DNA of 5,528 nt, taken from an uncultured Bacteroidota bacterium (GTDB lineage: Bacteria; Bacteroidota; Bacteroidia; Flavobacteriales; Flavobacteriaceae). Under the pieces are notes generated by a model. It was not told where the DNA came from. It made no database searches and worked only from the letters and a program-made list of their open reading frames with translations. The position numbers were made by a program, and so were the translations under genes. This document shows positions 1 to 5,528 of this stretch, piece after piece; the first letter of the stretch is position 1; every line of letters begins with the position of its first letter. The stretch is from NCBI GenBank assembly GCA_903879875.1, contig CAIRNC010000395.1, positions 1 through 5,528 of the forward strand, written 5' to 3'.

Positions 1-89
1 CCGATTGTAACACCCCTTTATACACTGTTAAAGAAGGTATTATTGTAGTGAAAAAAGGGGCAACATTACCCGATGGTTTTGAAGTATAA
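1..89 (+). CDS. glgC: Glucose-1-phosphate adenylyltransferase, C-terminal end (partial)
   Basis: Only the last 28 codons are visible; the reading frame begins at base 3 and ends with TAA at 87-89, and the rest of the gene lies upstream of the window. The tail contains YTVKEGIIVVKKGATLPDGF, which I recognise as the end of the left-handed beta-helix domain of Bacteroidota GlgC proteins (pattern Y-x-[IV]-x-[DE]-G-I-[IV]-V-V-x-K-x-A-x-[IL]-P-D-G). From family knowledge, GlgC makes ADP-glucose from glucose-1-phosphate and ATP in the cytoplasm, the committed step of bacterial glycogen synthesis. The nucleotidyltransferase domain is outside the window, so catalytic residues cannot be checked. Another hexapeptide-repeat nucleotidyltransferase is the main alternative. 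A strong hairpin follows 30 bases after the stop, so this is probably the last gene of its transcript. Confidence 0.68.
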   Translation, partial: DCNTPLYTVKEGIIVVKKGATLPDGFEV

Positions 90-117
90 TTCTAAAAATT
101 GAACCAATATAACAAAT

Positions 118-147
118 GAAACCGTCTCAATTGAGGCGGTTTTTTTT
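118..147 (+). terminator. Intrinsic terminator of the glgC-like gene
   Basis: An 8-bp stem (ACCGTCTC at 121-128 and GAGGCGGT at 133-140, with one G-T wobble pair) closes the four-base loop AATT. The stem extends into flanking A/T pairs and is followed by a run of T on the + strand. It sits about 30 bases after the stop codon of the upstream gene, the usual place for a Rho-independent terminator. Confidence 0.88.
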
Positions 148-212
148 AAGTAGATTCAGCAAAAAAGGAGTAGTAAACTGAAACTCGAATATTATAATCT
201 AAGTAGGAAAAG

Positions 213-252
213 AAAAAGACCAATCCAGTTTTTAATCTTGATTGGTCTTTTT
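213..252. terminator. Bidirectional intrinsic terminator, mainly for the large minus-strand gene
   Basis: A perfect 13-bp stem pairs AAAAAGACCAATC (213-225) with GATTGGTCTTTTT (240-252) around a 14-base loop. Read on the minus strand it begins 24 bases after the stop codon of the large gene and ends in a T-rich tract, so it should end that transcript. The T tract after the right arm on the + strand means it could also back up the glgC terminator. The two genes converge here, which explains two hairpins within about 140 bases. Confidence 0.88.
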
Positions 253-275
253 TTATTTGATTGAAAAATATATTA

Positions 276-3200
276 TTATCGAATTAATGAAAAATGGGAT
301 TTAAATTCTTTAGTAGCTCCATCTTCAATATAAGAAATTGTAAACCAATAATCATCTGAAGGCAATGGTTGATTGTTCAACGTTCCGTCCCAACTGTTCC
401 CATTCATTGTAAGCGTTTTTAAGATTTTTCCAAAACGATCATAAATAATTATTTTTGATTTTGGTTGTTGTTCCAAACTGTGTATGTTCCAAGTATCGTT
501 AGCCCCATCTCCATTTGGAGTAAAGAATTTAGGATAATTGATTATAAAAACGTTTATTTTAGTGTTCCCACAACCGTTTTTATCGTGAACATTAATTGTG
601 TGTGGTCCTGCATTTACATTTTCAAAAACATTTTCATCTTGAAAATCATTATCATCCAATTGATATTCGTATTCTCCGTCTCCAGTGGCAGTAACTGTTA
701 TTGATTGATTTTCACTAAAAGCTTCGTTTGTAGTGTATTTTACAATTGCTTTTTGAGAATAATTTACAGTTACTTGTTGAGGTAAAGAAACACAACCTGT
801 TAATTTATCTGTTACTACTAGTCCATAATTTCCAGCAGTCACAACTTGTAAAACGCTGTTAATTCCTACGATATTATTATATTCATTTGTCCACACAAAG
901 GAGTTGTTGTTAATACTTAATTCACTGTCTATAGTATAAGGATTTAATACAGTTCCTGTTTGATTATTGATACAAATAAAGCCACCTTTAGGATTAGGAT
1001 TAGGAAGTTTGTTTATAATTAGGGTAATTTCTTTAATATCAAAACAATTGTTTTGAGAAGCTATAGAAGTAACTCTTACATAGACTGTTTTTAGATTTGT
1101 ACTACTAATTGCATTTATATTAGAAGATGCGTTAGCAATATTTTCAAAATAGGAAACATTGAATAGCGATGTAGATTGATTTCCTAAAACATGAGTATTA
1201 AGAGATGTTAAATCGAAAGTTGTAATACCATCGTTTAATCCATCAGTATCACATACAGATCTATTTACTAAAGGGATATCATTTACTTTAGGTTGATTAG
1301 ATATTGTAACTATAAATGAAGTTTCTGAAGAACAAGATGGAAACAATGATGAAGTTGCATTGATATAAATTTTTTGAGTAGTATATATTACTGTACCAAC
1401 TGGTAACATGGTTCCTGTTGCGTTTGGTCCTGTATAATAGTTTCCTAAAGCTATGCTCGGTAATGAATAATTACAAGATGTAATATTTGGAAGTGTACTT
1501 GCTTTTAAAAAATTGATTTTAAATCTTTTTTCACTTGTACAATTAGGACTAGTTGCAGATTGAGCATATACATAGATCGTTTGTTCACTTGTAATTATAT
1601 TACCAGCATGAAGTTTTGTTCCTAATCCACCTGTTTGAGTATAATAATTCCCAACAATTAATACAGGAAGCGTATAAGAATCACATGCATTAATATCAGT
1701 AACCGCTGCAATTACAGGAGTATGATTAATTGTAACTGTAAATTGATTTTCAGTTGAACAGTTGATACGTTCACCAGATTCATTATAAACATAAATAGTT
1801 TGAGTTTCTGTAATTGATTGTCCTGCAAGCAATAAAGTTCCTACACCATGTTGACCACCTGTAGTCGTGTAATATTTACCATTTGTTAATACTGGTAATG
1901 TATAACTATCACATGCTATTATATTTGCAGGAGCATCGGCTAGTACAGAAGAAACATGTATTGTAAAACTATTCTCTTGTGTACAAAATGGAGCTGTTGC
2001 AGTAGTAGCATAGATATAGATAGTTTGAGAAGTTGTTATTACAGTACCTGCAAGTAATTCATTTCCAGTTCCATTTGTTCCAGTAAAATATTTTCCAAAA
2101 GTTAAATTGGTTAAAGTGTAAGAACCACAAATATCTATATCAGAACGAGAATCGATGGCAGGTAATTGTTTGATAGTAATTTTAAAAGATTGTTGATTTT
2201 GACAACCAGCACCATTAGTTACATAAATATACAAATTATCGATGCTATTTGTTATAACATCACCTGAATTCAACATAGTTCCAGTTCCATTTGAACCTGT
2301 ATAATAATTTCCAACAGGAATGGTTGGTAAAGTATAGGAGGTACAAGATGTAACATTTGCAACAGGAGTAATATAAGGCAAAATAATTGTCACTACAAAA
2401 GACACATCGCTTGAACAGTTAGATTGGGAAACAGATTGTGAAACAGCATAAACATGAATTGTTTGTGTTGTATTAATTATTGTTCCTGCTGTAAGTAATG
2501 TTCCTGTACCGTTTTCTCCAGTATAATAATTCCCAACCGCTAAAGGAGGCAAAGTATAACTAGTACAATCTGTAATATTACTTACAGAAACAAGACCTAT
2601 TGTAGCAATAAAACTATCTTCGCTTGTACATTTTGGAGTTGTATTTGTAGTAGCATAAACATATATTTTTTGAGTTGAAGTAATTAATGAACCAGCCGCT
2701 AATTCAGTACCTGTTCCATTTGGCCCTGTAAAATATTTACCTACCATTAAAATAGGTAAAGTGTAACTATTACATTCAAATACATTTGTAAATCCAGATA
2801 TTAAAGGCGAATTAATTATTGTAACGGTAAAATGAGATTGGGTTATACAATATGGTGGTTCAAGTGAAACATAATATAAATATATGGTTTGAGTAGTAGT
2901 AATTAAATCGCCTGGATGCAATTGAGTACCTTCACCATTTGGTAATGTAAAATAACTTGCATAATCAATTGCAGGTAATATATAATTATCACAGTAAGAT
3001 TTTGAAGCTGGTGTTAATGTTGTTAAATTAATGATTTTTACTTTGAAGTTAGTTTCTGAAGAACAAAATCCATTACTATTATAAATGTAAATAGTTTTGC
3101 TTTGACTGATAATATCTCCGGCGAATAAAGGAGTTCCACCTCCATTTGTTGCAGTAAAATAATTTCCATTTGTTAAAGTTGGTAAAACATAATTATAACA

Positions 3201-4871
3201 TAATAATACGCTAGGCAAAGTGTCTACTTCAGGTTTAGGGTTTACAATTAGTGTAAAACTTGTAATATTAAAACAATTCCCATCAGATTTGCTTTTTAAT
3301 TTAGCATATATAATTGTACCGTTAGTTGCTGTATAACTTGATGTTGTAATTCTATTTGTTCCAGCATTAGCATCTAATAATGTAGTGAAATAAGATACTG
3401 CATAATTGGTTGGAGATTGTCCATTCAATATACTAGATGTTTGATTGGCAATATTAAAAGAAGCAGTATGGGTAACTTTATTAGTTTCACACAACGTTAA
3501 GTCTGAAGGTTGATTTGCAACTGGTGCGGCAGTGGTCAATAATTGAAAAGATTTTATCGCAAAACATTGTGTTATCGGGTTTGTAACGCGAACATATATA
3601 GTTTCATTACTATTACTAGTGTAATTGCTAAGAACTGGATTTATATTATTAGTTGCATTTGATAATGAATTGAAATATCTAACTGTTGTACCCGTTACCT
3701 GTCCAGCTAATACTGTTGAATTGTTTGATGATAAAGTATAAACATAACTTCCTGTAGATGATTCACATTTATATAAATTATTTGGACTTGCAAATGTTAA
3801 CTCTGGAAGATATTCAATTGTAATAGTATCAGTTACTGCTTCACATGGATTAATAATTTTATTATAAGTTACCCCATAAATTCCAGGTACCGTTACTAAC
3901 AGATTAGCGCCTGTTTCATTTGGAATAATAACTCCATTTTTAGTCCAAGTAAAAGTATAATTCATTGGATTCAACCCTGAAGTAATTATATACGGCTGTC
4001 CAAAACAAATAGCACTATTATTTTGAACTGTCATATCTGCACCAAGAACATCTTGACCAATATTAAAACTATTTGATTTTAAAAAAATTGCAGAATCCGA
4101 TTGAAAATCATTTCTGTCTGCAATAACTAATTTGATATGATAAGGTGTATTAGGAATTAATACTGAAGACGCACTCATTAGTATGGTTTGACCATTAAAA
4201 TTCGTTGCTGAGCCATTAGCTGCTGAGCCTCCATTATAATTACCAAAATATTGTGCATTTACTGACGGACATGAAGAATTATATAAATAATCACGAATTG
4301 TAACAACTGAAATAGGTAATGTAGTTCCGGGAACAACTGCCAAATTTGTTGTAACTCCAGTGTTCAAATTTGTTAATAAAAAAGAAAAGGCATCAGAAAA
4401 CTGGCATTGAAAATTACCGTACTCTTCTGAAGCGAAAACAAAGTCAAAGCTAAAATGAGAAGAAATTGGTGTGAAATCAAATTCTAATACACTTGCATTT
4501 GAAGAAGTCATATTAATACCCGATTGAGCTAATGTAGCTTCTAAATCAGCATCGCCTATCCAGGAAGAAGACCCATCATTCAACATACTAGTATTAGGAC
4601 CTATTGAATTAACTACACTTCCAGTACTTAAAATCACTCCACTTTGAATTGGGAAATTAGGATTTGTGTTTTGAAAATAACCTATCCCATTGGATGATCC
4701 AAAATTAGTCCCTGTTCTGCTGGTTATGTTTTTACCTGAAACACAAGGTGAATTAATTAAAACGTTATTTACAAGTTGAGGGATTGTATAAGTACCTGTC
4801 GAAATAGTAATGTTTTGAGAAAAACATATAGTCGTAAATAACAGTGTCGCGGAGAGTAAAATATTTTTCAT
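276..4871 (-). CDS. Large secreted T9SS type B sorting-domain protein (choice-of-anchor L domain plus tandem repeats)
   Basis: The product has 1531 residues. The start is ATG at 4871-4869: it opens a signal peptide and lies about 20 bases after a good promoter. The in-frame ATG 38 codons upstream lies beyond that promoter and adds no signal-like sequence. Parts in order: signal peptide 1-18 (cut likely before Q19; C16 lacks a lipobox); choice-of-anchor L domain about 36-272; Ig-like domain 276-355 (C289, C343); two FDLT-type repeats 357-545; nine tandem repeats 547-1191; a third FDLT-type repeat 1193-1290; second Ig-like domain 1291-1372 (C1300, C1360); linker domain 1373-1445 with C1434; type B C-terminal domain 1446-1531. 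Such proteins are exported by Sec, then by the type IX system, and stay on the surface or are released. No catalytic motif is visible, so an adhesin or matrix role is inferred from architecture only. The gene is intact and stands alone between a promoter and a terminator. Confidence 0.95.
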   Translation of the reverse strand: MKNILLSATLLFTTICFSQNITISTGTYTIPQLVNNVLINSPCVSGKNITSRTGTNFGSSNGIGYFQNTNPNFPIQSGVILSTGSVVNSIGPNTSMLNDGSSSWIGDADLEATLAQSGINMTSSNASVLEFDFTPISSHFSFDFVFASEEYGNFQCQFSDAFSFLLTNLNTGVTTNLAVVPGTTLPISVVTIRDYLYNSSCPSVNAQYFGNYNGGSAANGSATNFNGQTILMSASSVLIPNTPYHIKLVIADRNDFQSDSAIFLKSNSFNIGQDVLGADMTVQNNSAICFGQPYIITSGLNPMNYTFTWTKNGVIIPNETGANLLVTVPGIYGVTYNKIINPCEAVTDTITIEYLPELTFASPNNLYKCESSTGSYVYTLSSNNSTVLAGQVTGTTVRYFNSLSNATNNINPVLSNYTSNSNETIYVRVTNPITQCFAIKSFQLLTTAAPVANQPSDLTLCETNKVTHTASFNIANQTSSILNGQSPTNYAVSYFTTLLDANAGTNRITTSSYTATNGTIIYAKLKSKSDGNCFNITSFTLIVNPKPEVDTLPSVLLCYNYVLPTLTNGNYFTATNGGGTPLFAGDIISQSKTIYIYNSNGFCSSETNFKVKIINLTTLTPASKSYCDNYILPAIDYASYFTLPNGEGTQLHPGDLITTTQTIYLYYVSLEPPYCITQSHFTVTIINSPLISGFTNVFECNSYTLPILMVGKYFTGPNGTGTELAAGSLITSTQKIYVYATTNTTPKCTSEDSFIATIGLVSVSNITDCTSYTLPPLAVGNYYTGENGTGTLLTAGTIINTTQTIHVYAVSQSVSQSNCSSDVSFVVTIILPYITPVANVTSCTSYTLPTIPVGNYYTGSNGTGTMLNSGDVITNSIDNLYIYVTNGAGCQNQQSFKITIKQLPAIDSRSDIDICGSYTLTNLTFGKYFTGTNGTGNELLAGTVITTSQTIYIYATTATAPFCTQENSFTIHVSSVLADAPANIIACDSYTLPVLTNGKYYTTTGGQHGVGTLLLAGQSITETQTIYVYNESGERINCSTENQFTVTINHTPVIAAVTDINACDSYTLPVLIVGNYYTQTGGLGTKLHAGNIITSEQTIYVYAQSATSPNCTSEKRFKINFLKASTLPNITSCNYSLPSIALGNYYTGPNATGTMLPVGTVIYTTQKIYINATSSLFPSCSSETSFIVTISNQPKVNDIPLVNRSVCDTDGLNDGITTFDLTSLNTHVLGNQSTSLFNVSYFENIANASSNINAISSTNLKTVYVRVTSIASQNNCFDIKEITLIINKLPNPNPKGGFICINNQTGTVLNPYTIDSELSINNNSFVWTNEYNNIVGINSVLQVVTAGNYGLVVTDKLTGCVSLPQQVTVNYSQKAIVKYTTNEAFSENQSITVTATGDGEYEYQLDDNDFQDENVFENVNAGPHTINVHDKNGCGNTKINVFIINYPKFFTPNGDGANDTWNIHSLEQQPKSKIIIYDRFGKILKTLTMNGNSWDGTLNNQPLPSDDYWFTISYIEDGATKEFKSHFSLIR
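279..536 (-). other. T9SS type B / gliding-motility-associated C-terminal sorting domain
   Basis: Residues 1446-1531 begin YPKFFTPNGDGANDTW (1446-1461), the hallmark of the type B domain. Then come IIIYDRFGKIL (1474-1484), WDGT (1494-1497), PLPSDDYWFTI (1502-1512) and a C-terminal FKSHFSLIR. From family knowledge, this domain routes the protein through the type IX secretion system; for type B it can involve SprF-like partner proteins. No sprF-like gene is visible in the window. The domain is full length and ends at the protein's last residue, as expected. Confidence 0.95.
1002..1295 (-). repeat. Third FDLT-type domain
   Basis: Residues 1193-1290 resemble the two units ahead of the main array: C1207 followed by a D-rich segment (DTDGLNDG, 1208-1215), TTFDLTSL, VSYFENIANA, VYVRVTS and C1276-F, with 69 residues between cysteines. 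It gives the nine-repeat array a related module on each side. The acidic DTDGLND stretch might bind calcium, which is inference only. Confidence 0.78.
1299..3233 (-). repeat. Nine tandem ~72-residue protein repeats
   Basis: Residues 547-1191 hold nine copies starting near 547, 616, 687, 759, 831, 902, 975, 1050 and 1123. The shared pattern is C-x-S-Y-T-L-P-x-L, then G-[NK]-Y-[FY]-T, N-G-T-G-T-x-L-x-A-G, I-T-x-[ST]-Q-T-I-Y-x-Y-A, C-[ST]-S-E-x-S-F and a closing V-T-I strand. Every copy keeps exactly two cysteines: 558/603, 627/675, 700/748, 769/819, 843/890, 915/963, 987/1038, 1063/1111 and 1133/1180, a spacing of 45-51 residues. This suggests one disulfide per module. The outer copies (1, 2 and 9) are the most diverged. 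At DNA level the copies differ at many synonymous sites, so the duplications are not recent. I have seen such repeats in other flavobacterial type B proteins, but know no established function. Confidence 0.92.
3237..3803 (-). repeat. Two tandem FDLT-type domains (copies 1 and 2)
   Basis: Residues 357-446 and 448-545 are two diverged copies of one ~90-residue unit. Each has a cysteine near its start (C369; C461), then a segment like V-x-Y-F-x-[ST]-L-x-x-A, then IYVRV or IYAKL, then a second cysteine followed by F (C436; C533) and a final beta strand ending the unit. The C-to-C distances are 67 and 72 residues. A third copy lies after the main array. Similar units are common in large flavobacterial surface proteins; they are probably beta-sandwich stalk modules. 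Confidence 0.75.
4056..4766 (-). other. Choice-of-anchor L domain
   Basis: Residues about 36-272 match the family as I know it. It opens with VNNVLIN, then IGYF (63-66) and SGVILSTG (77-84), GDADL (106-110), the core FDFVFASEEYGNF (142-154), LAVVPGT (177-183), and closes with YHIKLVIADRNDFQSDSAIFL (244-264). This domain is found near the N-terminus of secreted proteins that carry varied C-terminal anchors, including type B T9SS domains. Its ligand is not known to me. The acidic residues around SEEY and the DRND/SDSA stretch might bind metal, but that is inference. Confidence 0.85.
4818..4871 (-). other. Signal peptide coding segment
   Basis: Residues 1-18 have a short basic start (MKN), a hydrophobic core (ILLSATLLFTTICF) and end in S18, with Q19 next. 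The '...FSQ' junction is very common for signal peptidase I substrates in flavobacteria. C16 is preceded by T-T-I, not by a small residue, so a lipoprotein signal is unlikely. Confidence 0.9.
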
Positions 4872-4897
4872 AATGTTTGTTTTTAATAATGCTGAAG

Positions 4898-4929
4898 CAA
4901 AGATACAACCTATATCGTTTAAATGCAAA
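4898..4929 (-). promoter_or_regulatory. Bacteroidota-type sigma-A promoter of the large gene
   Basis: On the minus strand, TTTG (4929-4926) is followed after exactly 20 bases by TATCTTTG (4905-4898). This fits the Bacteroidota consensus TTTG, 19-21 bases, TAnnTTTG at both elements. Transcription would begin near 4891-4893, giving a leader of about 20 bases before the ATG at 4871. No Shine-Dalgarno sequence is visible in that A/T-rich leader, which is usual in this phylum. Confidence 0.78.
4912..4929. repeat. 18-bp direct repeat, copy 1
   Basis: ATATCGTTTAAATGCAAA is identical to 5202-5219, 290 bases away in the same orientation. This copy includes the -33 element of the large gene's promoter. 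Confidence 0.85.
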
Positions 4930-4943
4930 TAAAATCGTTTAAA
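4914..4943. promoter_or_regulatory. Tandem decamers overlapping the promoter (candidate operator)
   Basis: ATCGTTTAAA occurs at 4914-4923 and again at 4934-4943, exactly 20 bases apart, about two helical turns. The first copy lies in the spacer between the -33 and -7 elements and the second lies just upstream of the -33 element. Further copies occur in the same intergenic region at 5204-5213 (exact) and 5111-5120 (one mismatch). Binding by a regulator is inference; base composition makes A/T-rich words common here. Confidence 0.4.
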
Positions 4944-5201
4944 AGTAATGTTTTTTAATGAAAATTTTTGTTTTGTCGATGTCATCTACCTTTTATCCTT
5001 GATTTTACTAGGTTTTCGAAAAATAAAAAAAACGATAAACAGTATTTATTTTACACTAAAAGCGCTTATAAGAAAATACACGCCGTTCATCGGTGTAAAT
5101 ATAACAAATTATCGATTAAAAAAACAAGAGGTAATGAAAAAATATTTTAAAAAACGAAAATTATAAATGTAAAAAAAAGCAACATCGATCTTTCATGTTA
5201 A
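4930..5201. other. Intergenic region with no supportable gene
   Basis: About 270 A/T-rich bases lie between the two copies of the 18-bp repeat. The + strand has an open frame at 4948-5166, but it has no promoter, ribosome binding site or recognisable domain. The segment holds a near-copy of the promoter decamer (5111-5120) and a more GC-rich patch near 5060-5095 with small inverted repeats. I see no tRNA, rRNA or known riboswitch fold. Confidence 0.6.
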
Positions 5202-5219
5202 ATATCGTTTAAATGCAAA
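5202..5219. repeat. 18-bp direct repeat, copy 2
   Basis: This copy of ATATCGTTTAAATGCAAA directly abuts the stem of the terminator at 5220-5247. Unlike copy 1, it is not followed on the minus strand by a TAnnTTTG element: the equivalent position reads TGAAAGAT, so it is not an intact promoter. Confidence 0.85.
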
Positions 5220-5247
5220 AAAACCTGCTCGATTAGGAGCAGGTTTT
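5220..5247 (-). terminator. Intrinsic terminator of the downstream-sorted secreted protein gene
   Basis: A perfect 11-bp stem pairs AAAACCTGCTC (5220-5230) with GAGCAGGTTTT (5237-5247) around the loop GATTAG. Read on the minus strand the stem is followed by a run of seven T, and it begins about 50 bases after the stop codon of the partial gene at 5297. On the + strand there are only four T, so its main direction is minus. It separates the two minus-strand genes into different transcripts. Confidence 0.9.
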
Positions 5248-5296
5248 AATAAGTTTGACAGATTAGTTAACCTAACAAAACTAAAAATACAAACAT

Positions 5297-5528
5297 TTAA
5301 AAAACCACTTTTTTAACCACCATTTTATCTTCATTTGAAGAAATTTGAACTATTACTATTTGTTGATTGGCACGCAATTCTGAAATTGCGACAACAGAGG
5401 TATTAATGTTATTTTTTTCTAAAAGTAATCGACCTTGAATATCGTATACTCTTATACTTTTCATATTGGTTGTTCCTGAATTGATATTTAAAGCATCATT
5501 TTGATTGTAAACCACTACATCATTTTCA
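5297..5528 (-). CDS. Secreted protein with T9SS sorting signal, C-terminal end (partial)
   Basis: Only the last 76 residues are visible; the frame runs open to the right edge of the window, so the true start lies outside. A GTG at 5515 is internal, not a start. The visible part is almost entirely a type IX secretion C-terminal signal: VVVYNQNDALNINSG, then KSIRVYDIQGRLLLEK, then QQIVIVQISS and a final VVKKVVF. The YDIQGRLL core and the basic C-terminal KKV end are shared with type A signals. However, the YPNP start of type A is replaced by V-x-V-Y-x-x-N-D-A-L-N-I-N-S-G, which I associate with the signal NCBI calls 'type C' in flavobacteria. The domain is removed or exchanged for an anchor after secretion in related proteins. 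What the rest of the protein does cannot be told. Its own terminator follows at 5220-5247. Confidence 0.85.
   Translation of the reverse strand, partial: ENDVVVYNQNDALNINSGTTNMKSIRVYDIQGRLLLEKNNINTSVVAISELRANQQIVIVQISSNEDKMVVKKVVF

Noticed and set aside
465..704. A + strand open frame of 79 codons opposite the large gene
   Set aside because: It lies wholly antisense to the conserved linker and type B sorting domain, and shows no family features of its own.
1299..3233. Possible recent recombination or phase-variable DNA repeats in the array
   Set aside because: The copies are similar as protein but differ at many synonymous positions, and I see no long identical DNA runs or homopolymer tracts that would promote slippage.
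4824..4826. Lipoprotein attachment at C16 of the large protein
   Set aside because: The residues before it (T-T-I) do not form a lipobox, and the S18/Q19 junction fits signal peptidase I.
4872..4985. An upstream in-frame ATG at 4985 that would add 38 residues to the large protein
   Set aside because: It lies upstream of the well-matched promoter at 4898-4929, would bury the signal peptide internally, and the added residues do not look like a leader. The ATG at 4871 explains everything better.
4968..5150. A second, overlapping + strand open frame of 60 codons
   Set aside because: It is a shadow frame in the same A/T-rich intergenic region, with no start signals and no recognisable motif.
4948..5166. 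A + strand open frame of 72 codons with a hydrophobic stretch and a basic tail
   Set aside because: It is A/T-rich with no TAnnTTTG promoter or ribosome binding site, and no domain that I recognise. The hydrophobic and lysine-rich runs follow from the base composition. A short sub-frame at 5134-5166 has AGAGG too close to its ATG.
5250..5257. TAAGTTTG on the + strand, matching the -7 promoter consensus
   Set aside because: There is no TTTG 19-21 bases upstream, the position lies inside or right after a terminator, and it would transcribe only antisense to the partial gene.
5276..5283. TAGTTTTG on the minus strand, matching the -7 consensus
   Set aside because: No -33 element is present at the right distance. 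It lies between a stop codon and its terminator, where no gene needs a promoter.

Overview
The window looks like chromosomal DNA of a Bacteroidota species of the Flavobacterium type. It is AT-rich. Both T9SS substrates carry Flavobacteriia-style sorting domains, the signal peptide ends in FSQ, and the only clear promoter fits the Bacteroidota consensus (TTTG, about 20 bases, TAnnTTTG) rather than the E. coli one.

Layout: (1) positions 1-89 hold the last 28 codons of a + strand gene that reads like the C-terminus of GlgC, glucose-1-phosphate adenylyltransferase, followed by an intrinsic terminator. (2) A second, bidirectional-looking terminator at 213-252 separates it from the convergent main gene. 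(3) Positions 276-4871 on the minus strand encode one 1531-residue secreted, probably surface-anchored protein. Its order is: signal peptide, choice-of-anchor L domain, Ig-like domain, two 'FDLT-type' repeats, nine tandem ~72-residue repeats with two cysteines each, a third FDLT-type repeat, a second Ig-like domain, a linker domain and a T9SS type B (gliding-motility-associated) C-terminal domain. (4) Positions 4872-5296 are intergenic. They hold the promoter of the large gene, several copies of an ATCGTTTAAA decamer, an exact 18-bp direct repeat and the terminator of the next gene. (5) Positions 5297-5528 hold the C-terminal end of another minus-strand secreted protein with a different kind of T9SS sorting domain.

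The two minus-strand genes are neighbours in the same direction, but a terminator and a separate promoter lie between them, so they are probably separate transcription units. Both products should leave the cell through the type IX secretion system. The large protein is most plausibly a stalk-like adhesin or extracellular matrix protein, but no ligand or enzymatic activity can be read from its sequence. The glycogen gene is unrelated and merely converges on it.

No RNA genes, CRISPR arrays, insertion sequences or phage-like features were found. The least explained parts are the repeat architecture of the large protein and the repeated decamers in its promoter region.
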